Below are positions 52,751 to 59,891 of a stretch of DNA of 64,000 nucleotides, in pieces. Position 1 is the first letter of the stretch, and every line of letters begins with the position of its first letter. The position numbers were made by a program, and so were the translations under genes. The stretch is from Mycobacterium sp. 1081908.1 (GTDB lineage: Bacteria; Actinomycetota; Actinomycetes; Mycobacteriales; Mycobacteriaceae). The stretch covers positions 1 to 64,000 of the forward strand of contig NZ_LZLY01000128.1 in NCBI RefSeq assembly GCF_001673535.1, given 5' to 3'. The notes below the pieces were generated by a model. That model did no database searches and was not told the origin of the DNA. It saw only the letters and a program-made list of their open reading frames with translations.

Positions 52751-53968
52751 CTAGAAGAAGAATCCTGCGTGTGGCGCGCTGGGCACCGCGAACAGGCGGT
52801 CGGCGATGGCGAGCGCCGCGGGGTCATCGGTCCGCGCCAGCCCGGCGGCGGCCAGGCCGCGCCACGTCGCGCCGCCGAGCAACGCGGCCCCCAGCGCTTC
52901 GACGCCGGTGTGCAGCTGTGCCGGCCGGTCCGTCGGTTCGGCGCCGTCGGCGGTGACGGCGAAGCTGGCCGAGTTGCCCGGCAAGAGGGGATCATGGACC
53001 GCGATCGTGACCGCGCCGTCCCCGGCGTATCCGCGCGCCGCCAACGCCTTTCGCGCGTCGACGACGCGTAGCCACGTTTCGTCGTGCACCGCCGTCACGC
53101 GCGCGGCCCGCCGGTCGACGAGCAGCCACGGCAACGGATCGTCGAGGGGCAGCATCCAGAACACCACGCGATCGATGAGATCGAGCCCGAGCAGGAACCG
53201 CAGCAGTCCGACGTAAGCCTCCATCGTCGGCGCGAAGAAGTCCTCGACCGCGATGGTGCGCTGATCGCTGACGAACCAGTTCTCGGTGTCGACGGGGCGG
53301 TACCGGGCGAACCCGGACTCCGATCCCGGTTCACCGTGCACCGCGACATAGGAAGCGCCGGGCGAGGATTCGGCGCGCATCCGCAAGCTGTGCCACCAGA
53401 CCGCCGGCCGGTCGATGGTCCCCGGGCGGGACGGACGGTTTTCGGCGTAGATCCGGGGCAGGACATCCCACGCTTGGCCCACCTCGAGCAGTCGCACCGG
53501 ACCTCCGCCCGCAACGTCGGGACGCAGGGCCGCCCGCGCGGTCTGAACCTCCACCGTCTGCGATGAACTCGCCACACCGTAGCCGTACCGCCCGTAGATG
53601 GTCGCCTCCGAGGCGCGCAGCGTCGCGACCACCTCGCCGCGCGCGGCGATGTCGCGCAACTGATGGCGCATCAGGTCGGTGGCGATCCCTTGCCGGGTGT
53701 GCGACGGAAGGACCCCGATGTGCGTCACAGCGGCATGGCCCACGATCGCCCCGCCGGGCAGCGTCAACGTGCTCGTCACCGCGTCGGCGCTGCCGACGAG
53801 TTGTCCGTCGACGAAAGCACCGATCGTGCGGCCGGGATCGAGCAACTTGGTGATCTGGCCGGGCGCCAGGTTGGCTAGCGGGGGGAAACCGACCATGGCG
53901 GCGCGAAACACGTTCATGGCGGCGAGGAGGTCGTCCTCGCCGTCGAGAACACGAATGTCGGTGGTCAT
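52751..53968 (-). CDS. eis: Enhanced intracellular survival protein, Eis-type N-acetyltransferase
   Basis: 405 residues, the length of known Eis proteins. The N-terminal GNAT domain has VTHIGVLPSHTRQGIATDLM (acetyl-CoA loop) and ATIYGRYGYGVAS; the second GNAT-like and C-terminal sterol-carrier-like domains follow, the C-terminus ending in Phe (GFFF), whose carboxylate is catalytic in the family. Eis acetylates aminoglycosides at several amines and host protein lysines in M. tuberculosis. Here it lies between fadE and the FAD oxidase genes, a different setting. Start ATG 53968. Confidence 0.88.
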   Translation of the reverse strand: MTTDIRVLDGEDDLLAAMNVFRAAMVGFPPLANLAPGQITKLLDPGRTIGAFVDGQLVGSADAVTSTLTLPGGAIVGHAAVTHIGVLPSHTRQGIATDLMRHQLRDIAARGEVVATLRASEATIYGRYGYGVASSSQTVEVQTARAALRPDVAGGGPVRLLEVGQAWDVLPRIYAENRPSRPGTIDRPAVWWHSLRMRAESSPGASYVAVHGEPGSESGFARYRPVDTENWFVSDQRTIAVEDFFAPTMEAYVGLLRFLLGLDLIDRVVFWMLPLDDPLPWLLVDRRAARVTAVHDETWLRVVDARKALAARGYAGDGAVTIAVHDPLLPGNSASFAVTADGAEPTDRPAQLHTGVEALGAALLGGATWRGLAAAGLARTDDPAALAIADRLFAVPSAPHAGFFF

Positions 53969-53994
53969 CCCGACATCATGTCTCAGCCGGCGGC

Positions 53995-55206
53995 CTACCG
54001 AATCTGCAGCCCGGTCACCGCCCGCGAAATGACCAGGCGCTGAATCTCGCTGGTGCCCTCGAAGATCGTGAAGATCTTGGCGTCGCGGTGCATCCGCTCC
54101 ACGGGGTAGTCGCGGGTGTACCCGTTGCCGCCGAGTATCTGGATGGCCTCGTCGGTGACGTAGACCGCGGTCTCGCTGGCCACCAGCTTGGCCATCGAGC
54201 CCTCCGCCGAGTCGAAGCTCTGGTTGTTTCGCGCCATCCAGCCGGCCCGCCACACCAGCATCCGCGCCGCGTCGATGCGGCTCTTCATGTCGGCCAGCTT
54301 GAACGCGATCGCCTGGAACTCACCGATCTTGCGCCCGAATTGCTCGCGCTGGCAGGCGTATTCGAGGGCGTATTCATACGCGGCCCGGGCCACCCCGACG
54401 GCCATCGCGCCGACCGTGGGCCGGGTGCGCTCGAAGGTCTTCATCGCGGCCTGTCCGCGCGACGAGGCGCCGGACTTGACCCGGGCGATGCGCTCCTCGA
54501 ACTTATCCCTGCCGCCGAGGATCGCGTCCTCGGGCAGCCGGACGTTGTCCAGCACAACTTCGGCGGTATGCGACGCACGGATCCCGTGCTTCTTGAATTT
54601 CTGGCCCTGCGACAGGCCGTGGGTGTCCGGCGGGATGACGAACGTGGCCTGGCCGCGGGTGCCAAGCTCGGGGTAGACCGAGGCCACCACGATGTGCACG
54701 TTGGCGATGCCGCCGTTGGTCGCCCACGTCTTGGTGCCGTTGAGGACCCATTCGCCGGCCGCCTCGTCGTAGCGGGCGCGGGTGCGGATCGCGCCGACGT
54801 CGGACCCCGCGTCGGGCTCCGAGGAACAGAAAGCGCCGAGCTTGGGTTCGTCGGCCGTACCGAACATCTCGGGAAGCCAGCGGCCCAGCTGTTCGGGAGT
54901 TCCGTTGCCCGCCAACGCCGCCGCGGCCAGGCCGGTGCCCAGGATGGACAGCGCGATGCCGGCGTCACCCCAAAACATCTCCTCGAACGTGGTGAGAAAG
55001 CCCAGCCCCGTCGGCTCGGCCGCCTGCTGCGCGAAGAAGTCGGGGGAGTACAGCCCGACCTTCGCGGCCTCCTGGATCACGGGCCACGGGGTTTCCTCCC
55101 GCTCGTCCCATTCCGAGGCGGCCGGGCGGATCACCTCGGCCGCGAACTTGTGCACCCAATCGCGCACCTCGATCACGTCGTCGCTCAATTGCAGTGAGAA
55201 TGTCAC
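53995..55206 (-). CDS. Acyl-CoA dehydrogenase (FadE family)
   Basis: 403 residues, full length. FCSSEPDAGSDVGAIRTRA binds FAD and substrate; GTKTWATNGGIANVHIV, REQFGRKIGEFQAIAFKLAD, QILGGNGYTRDYPVERMHRD and the closing FEGTSEIQRLVISR follow, with the catalytic Glu in the last motif. Oxidises an acyl-CoA to enoyl-CoA. Follows the TetR gene by 27 bp and precedes eis by 26 bp on the same strand. Confidence 0.9.
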   Translation of the reverse strand: MTFSLQLSDDVIEVRDWVHKFAAEVIRPAASEWDEREETPWPVIQEAAKVGLYSPDFFAQQAAEPTGLGFLTTFEEMFWGDAGIALSILGTGLAAAALAGNGTPEQLGRWLPEMFGTADEPKLGAFCSSEPDAGSDVGAIRTRARYDEAAGEWVLNGTKTWATNGGIANVHIVVASVYPELGTRGQATFVIPPDTHGLSQGQKFKKHGIRASHTAEVVLDNVRLPEDAILGGRDKFEERIARVKSGASSRGQAAMKTFERTRPTVGAMAVGVARAAYEYALEYACQREQFGRKIGEFQAIAFKLADMKSRIDAARMLVWRAGWMARNNQSFDSAEGSMAKLVASETAVYVTDEAIQILGGNGYTRDYPVERMHRDAKIFTIFEGTSEIQRLVISRAVTGLQIR

Positions 55207-55233
55207 GGGTTTGCTCCTGAAATAGGTTGGTGG

Positions 55234-55845
55234 TCAGTCGTTCTTGGGCTTGCGGTATTGCTTGAGGACGCTGAGCGTCTGGTCCACCCACGCCTCGATG
55301 TAGCGGTCTTCGGCGATATTGCCGGGCAGGCGCCCGGTCAGCGCCTGCAGCGTCGCGGCATAGGACAAGGCCCCGATCGCGACCGCCGCGGTGGCAGCGG
55401 GATCGGGTATCTCGTTGCGGCCCGAGCGATTCAACGCGGCCAGTTCGTCGGTGAACCGCTGGTAGGCGTTGTCGGTGATGACCTGCCACGTCTTCTCGTC
55501 GAGATCGCCGAGCGCGTCGGGCTCGCGCAGCATGACCTTGAGTAGGTCCTCGCTCTGTTTGAGGTTGCTCCAGATCAACTGGCCCGCCGTTCGCACCGCC
55601 TGTTCGACGCTTCCGGGCTCTCCCGCGTCGTACTGTTCCCGGGCGGCCACGATGCTGTCGATCCGGTGCGCGACGGCGGCCTCCAGCAGCTCCCTTTTGG
55701 AGCCGAAGTGCTTGTAGAGCGCGCCCGACCCCGGCGCCAGGCCGGACGCCCGCTGAATGTCCGCAACCGACGTGGCCGCGTACCCCTTGTCGGCGAATAG
55801 CCGCAGCGCTTCGCCCAACAGCCGGTCGCGTCCCGAAGGTTGCAT
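55234..55845 (-). CDS. TetR regulator, first gene of the fadE-eis operon
   Basis: 203 residues from the ATG at 55845. The helix-turn-helix is in TSVADIQRASGLAPGSGALY with KHFGSKRELLEAA. I prefer this start to an ATG six codons upstream because a 22-bp palindrome sits immediately before it. Likely autoregulates the whole operon; a fatty-acyl-CoA effector is plausible given fadE downstream. Confidence 0.86.
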   Translation of the reverse strand: MQPSGRDRLLGEALRLFADKGYAATSVADIQRASGLAPGSGALYKHFGSKRELLEAAVAHRIDSIVAAREQYDAGEPGSVEQAVRTAGQLIWSNLKQSEDLLKVMLREPDALGDLDEKTWQVITDNAYQRFTDELAALNRSGRNEIPDPAATAAVAIGALSYAATLQALTGRLPGNIAEDRYIEAWVDQTLSVLKQYRKPKND

Positions 55846-55846
55846 A

Positions 55847-55868
55847 GGTGAGAGAGTACTCACTCACC
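55847..55868. promoter_or_regulatory. Near-perfect 22-bp palindromic operator
   Basis: The two 11-bp halves are GGTGAGAGAGT and, as reverse complement of the other side, GGTGAGTGAGT, differing at one base. It abuts the TetR start codon on the upstream side, the classical autorepression site. Confidence 0.7.
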
Positions 55869-56179
55869 CGCGCCGCGGCCACATCACTGTTGCCAAGTTC
55901 ACACGCCGCCGGGTGAAGCGCTGGTAGGCCCGCCGATGGCAGGGGCGAACCGCCGATGGAGACCGCCGCTGGGGGCGGCGCGAGGGCGCGGCGAAGATTT
56001 GGGTTCGATATGCGCCCGGCCCGTCAGGTTGCCCGCAACCGAATTCCTTAATTACCTTTCACCACAGGGGCCGGGAAATATCAGCCGAACGACGAAACCC
56101 AGCGCCGTGTAAATGCCGGAACGCCAAAGGGTTACGGAGACATCCGTGCCACGGATGCATAAAGCCCTGGCATTACGCA
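55869..56179. other. Gap with no supported gene
   Basis: 311 bp between the TetR operator and the SulP gene. Slightly less GC-rich around 56040-56100. It presumably holds the SulP promoter, but I cannot place boxes with confidence. Confidence 0.5.
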
Positions 56180-57781
56180 ATGAGAAAGCGAGCAATGCAG
56201 CACGTCGGAGTACCCCGCAACCAATCCGCCGATCGCGGACCGGATTCACGAAATGACCGGCTGCGCTCCGTGATTCGCAGCGACCTGCCGGCGTCCTTGG
56301 TGGTTTTCCTGGTCGCGCTCCCGTTGTCGCTCGGAATCGCCATCGCGTCGAACGCTCCCGTGCTCGCCGGCCTGATCGCCGCGATCGTCGGGGGGATCGT
56401 CGCCGGGTGCATCGGGGGATCGCCGCTGCAGGTGAGCGGTCCCGCCGCCGGGCTGACCGTCATCGTCGCCGACTTGGTGTCCGACTTCGGTTGGGCCGTG
56501 ACATGTTTGATTACCGTCGGCGCCGGCTTGCTGCAGGTATTGCTGGGCATGAGCCGTGTCGCGCGGTCAGCCCTGGCGATCTCACCCGTCGTCGTGCACG
56601 CCATGCTGGCCGGAATCGGACTGACCATCGCACTTCAGCAGGTCCACGTGTTGTTGGGCGGAAAGTCCAAAAGCACTGCCTGGCAAAACGTTATCGGACT
56701 TCCGGAACAGGTTCTCGGCGCGGACCGACCCGGGGTGATCCTGGGCGTGCTGGTGGTACTGATCCTGATCGGATGGCGTTGGGCGCCCGCCAAAGTCGCC
56801 CGCGTACCCGGCGCGCTCGTCGCGATCGTTGCCGTGACGGTGATTTCGCTGGTCTTCCCGTTCGACGTGCCGCGGATCGAACTCGAGGGCTCGGTTTTGG
56901 ATGCGCTGCGGCTGCCGGGACTACCCGACGGCGGTTGGGGCGCTGTCGCGGTGGGCGTACTGACGGTCGCGCTTGTCACCAGCGTGCAGAGCCTGCTGAC
57001 CGCGGTGTCCATCGACAGGATGCACAACGGGGCGCGGACCGACTTCGATCGCGAGCTGATCGGCCAGGGCACCGCGAACATCGTGTCGGGCGCCATCGGT
57101 GGCCTGCCGATCAGCGGTGTCATCGTGCGCAGCGCGGCTAATGTCAACGCGGGTGCGAAATCCCGGGCCTCGTCGATCATGCACGGCGTGTGGATCCTGC
57201 TGTTCACCCTCCCCTTCGCCGAGCTGGTCGAGCAGATTCCGACCGCCGCGCTCGCCGGCCTGCTGATCGTCGTCGGAATTCAGCTGCTCAAGCCGGCGCA
57301 TATCAAGACCGCGCAGCGCAGCGGAGATCTCGCCGTCTACGTCGTCACGGCGGTCGCGGTGGTCTTCCTCAATCTCCTGCATGGCGTCATGATCGGCCTT
57401 GCGGTGGCCGTCGCGCTGACCGGCTGGCGGGTGATCCGGGCCAGGGTCGAGGCAGAGCGGGTGGGTGATGAATGGAGGGTCGAGGTGGGTGGCGCGTGCA
57501 CCTTTCTCGCCCTGCCCAGGCTGACCAGGGTGCTGGCGTCCGTTCCCCAAGGCGCGACGGTGACCGTCGACGTCGTGGCCAACTACCTCGATCACGCCGC
57601 GCACCAGGCGATTAGCGACTGGCTACGACACCATCGGCACACCGGCGGTGCGGTGCGGGTCCACGGCATGAGCGATCCGGGCGGGTCGGGCCCGTCCGAC
57701 GGCACGGCCGCAAACGTCGAACGTGGCGGTGCCCAGCTGACCTTGGTCCACACCGAGCCGGCAACCTCAGAGGTGAGCTGA
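56180..57781 (+). CDS. SulP family inorganic anion transporter
   Basis: 533 residues. SDLPASLVVFLVALPLSLGI opens the SulP core; GGIVAGCIGGSPLQVSGPAA and GAIGGLPISGVIVRSAANVN are family signatures. Ten or more membrane helices fill residues 35-420. The C-terminal 110 residues form a STAS-like soluble domain (AERVGDEWRVEVGGACTFLA). Members carry sulfate, bicarbonate or other anions; sequence alone does not decide. The start is uncertain (an ATG also at 56195). Followed by an orphan sensor kinase. Confidence 0.85.
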   Translation: MRKRAMQHVGVPRNQSADRGPDSRNDRLRSVIRSDLPASLVVFLVALPLSLGIAIASNAPVLAGLIAAIVGGIVAGCIGGSPLQVSGPAAGLTVIVADLVSDFGWAVTCLITVGAGLLQVLLGMSRVARSALAISPVVVHAMLAGIGLTIALQQVHVLLGGKSKSTAWQNVIGLPEQVLGADRPGVILGVLVVLILIGWRWAPAKVARVPGALVAIVAVTVISLVFPFDVPRIELEGSVLDALRLPGLPDGGWGAVAVGVLTVALVTSVQSLLTAVSIDRMHNGARTDFDRELIGQGTANIVSGAIGGLPISGVIVRSAANVNAGAKSRASSIMHGVWILLFTLPFAELVEQIPTAALAGLLIVVGIQLLKPAHIKTAQRSGDLAVYVVTAVAVVFLNLLHGVMIGLAVAVALTGWRVIRARVEAERVGDEWRVEVGGACTFLALPRLTRVLASVPQGATVTVDVVANYLDHAAHQAISDWLRHHRHTGGAVRVHGMSDPGGSGPSDGTAANVERGGAQLTLVHTEPATSEVS

Positions 57782-57931
57782 CCGCCGCGCCGCCGCCCGT
57801 AGCGCCGCGCGTGTGAACCGCTAACCTCGAACATCGCGCCTATATCCTGAGCTCGTTGGCCAAGCCGGGGGCGAAGTACGGAAGGCAAGATGTCACGAGA
57901 ACTTCGGCCGCTGCCGCGGACGGTATGAGTG

Positions 57932-59302
57932 ATGGCGACTCATACGCCCACGTCTCACCACCTGCACTTGCCGATGAAGGTGCTCTCGCTGCGCACCATC
58001 GTCGTCGTCGCGGCGCTAGGGGTGATCGCCTTCGCAGTCCTTTTAGCCGCCTGGGTGTGGATCGGCGTCACCAACGATCAGTACAGCCAGCTCGACCGGC
58101 GGCTGGATTCGGTGAGCAGTTTGGGCGACATCAACACGCTGATCAACAGCGGACAGCTCGCTACTCCCGCTGGGCCCACGCCGGACGGCAACCTGGTGCG
58201 CACCGCGCGCATCGCCGGTGTGACGGTGTCCGTCCCGGGCAATATCGTTCTGCCGCAACTGCCGAACGGATACGCCAACACCACCATCGACGGCGTCCAA
58301 TACCGCGTCCGCACCTTCAGCGCGGGCCCCGCCTCGATCGCGCTCGCCGCCCCGCTGGCCGAAGCTCAACACCGGATCAACGAACTGCACCTGCGGGTGT
58401 TGCTGATCTGCGGCAGCGTCATCGGCGGCACGATCCTCGTCGGCTGGGTGATCTCGTTGATTATGGTGAATCCGTTCCTGCTGCTGGCGCAGCAGGCCCG
58501 CGCCATCAATGCCCAATCCAGCCCGGACGAGGTCCAGGTTCGCGGCGTGCGGGAGGCCGTGGAGATCGCCGAAGCGGTCGAAGGAATGCTGGCGCGCATC
58601 GGCAACGAGCAACAGCGCACCAGGGCGGCGCTCGAGTCGGCCCGCGACTTCGCCGCCGTCGCGTCGCACGAGCTGCGCACCCCGCTCACCGCCATGCGCA
58701 CCAACCTGGAAGTGTTGTCCACCTTGGAAATACCGCGGGAACAACGCCAAGAGGTGATCGGCGACGTCATACGCACGCAGAGCCGGATCGAAGCGACGCT
58801 GACGGCGCTGGAGCGGCTCGCACAGGGTGAACTGACCACCGTCGATGATTTCGTCCCCTTCGACATCACCGAGCTTCTGGATCGTGCCGCGCACGACGCG
58901 CTTCGGATTTACCCAGGTGTGCACGTGTCGCTGGTGCCGTCACCCACGGTGTTGATGGTGGGGCTGCCCACCGGGCTTCGGCTGGTGATCGACAATGCCA
59001 TCGCCAACGCCGTCAAGCACGGCGGCGCCACCGAAATCCGGCTCTACGTAACCAGTTCCGGCGAAGGTGTGGAAATCGCCGTCGACGACAACGGCACCGG
59101 GGTGCCCGAGTCCGAACGCACCGCGGTCTTCGAACGCTTCTCGCGCGGATCCACCGCCTCCCGTTCCGGGTCGGGACTGGGGCTGGCCCTCGTCGCCCAG
59201 CAGGCCGAACTGCACGGCGGAAGCGCGTCGCTGCACTCCAGTCCGTTGGGCGGCACGCGCCTGCTGCTCCGACTGGCCGGCGACGGGCGCGGGCCGGCGT
59301 GA
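57932..59302 (+). CDS. PrrB-like sensor histidine kinase, no adjacent response regulator
   Basis: 456 residues. Two membrane helices (about 20-45 and 158-182) flank a periplasmic sensor domain; then HAMP-like linker, HisKA with ARDFAAVASHELRTPLTAMR (phospho-His near residue 246) and HATPase with NAIANAVKHGGAT, DDNGTGVPESERTAVFERF and GSGLGLALVAQQAELHGG. It is close to PrrB of the mycobacterial PrrAB system, but the genes on both sides (SulP, Ddn-like) are not regulators, so this is a second, orphan copy. Start choice between 57932 and 57974 is open. Confidence 0.87.
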   Translation: MATHTPTSHHLHLPMKVLSLRTIVVVAALGVIAFAVLLAAWVWIGVTNDQYSQLDRRLDSVSSLGDINTLINSGQLATPAGPTPDGNLVRTARIAGVTVSVPGNIVLPQLPNGYANTTIDGVQYRVRTFSAGPASIALAAPLAEAQHRINELHLRVLLICGSVIGGTILVGWVISLIMVNPFLLLAQQARAINAQSSPDEVQVRGVREAVEIAEAVEGMLARIGNEQQRTRAALESARDFAAVASHELRTPLTAMRTNLEVLSTLEIPREQRQEVIGDVIRTQSRIEATLTALERLAQGELTTVDDFVPFDITELLDRAAHDALRIYPGVHVSLVPSPTVLMVGLPTGLRLVIDNAIANAVKHGGATEIRLYVTSSGEGVEIAVDDNGTGVPESERTAVFERFSRGSTASRSGSGLGLALVAQQAELHGGSASLHSSPLGGTRLLLRLAGDGRGPA

Positions 59303-59444
59303 TGCGACGTTAGGCCGGCACGGAGTCAACCACGGCCGCGACTGATGCGGCCGGGTATCAGGTGCCTTGACATAGATCAGGCAGGTTGATATCACTGGGA
59401 AGGTGCTGCCACGCCGATTCGCCGACGAGTGACCGGGGGACGAG

Positions 59445-59891
59445 ATGACCGATCCCAAACCGCCAGCCTGGCTGAAGGCGATGAACAAGGTGATGATGCG
59501 GTTGCAGAAGCTTGGCATCGTCGCCGGGCCGGTCCGGGTGCTCACCGTGCCCGGCCGCAAGTCGGGGCAACTACGCAGCACGCCGGTGACCCCCTTCGTG
59601 CTTCATGACAGCCGCTACGTCGTCGGATATCAGCGCGCCGATTGGGTGCTCAACGCCCGCGCCGCGAGCACCGGCACCATCATCCGGGGCCGAAAGTCTG
59701 AGCGGGTGGCGTTTGCCGAGCTCTCCGCCGAGCAAGCCCGGCCGGTGCTGCGCGCTTTCCCCGACAAAGTGCCGCGCGGCGTCGGATTCTATAAGCGCTC
59801 GGGGCTGGTGGAGCAAGGAACCGCCGACGAATTCGAGGCCCTCGCCGGCCGATGCGCGGTGTTCCGGCTCGACGTCGTACCGGCATCCTGA
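59445..59891 (+). CDS. Deazaflavin (F420)-dependent nitroreductase family protein
   Basis: 148 residues. RVLTVPGRKSGQLRSTPVTP and YVVGYQRADWVLNARAASTG carry the F420-binding pattern of Ddn-related proteins; the N-terminal KAMNKVMMRLQKLGI is an amphipathic membrane-associating helix as in Ddn. ATG has GGGGGACGAG upstream. Its 3' end overlaps the convergent MmpL gene by 103 bp. Confidence 0.87.
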   Translation: MTDPKPPAWLKAMNKVMMRLQKLGIVAGPVRVLTVPGRKSGQLRSTPVTPFVLHDSRYVVGYQRADWVLNARAASTGTIIRGRKSERVAFAELSAEQARPVLRAFPDKVPRGVGFYKRSGLVEQGTADEFEALAGRCAVFRLDVVPAS

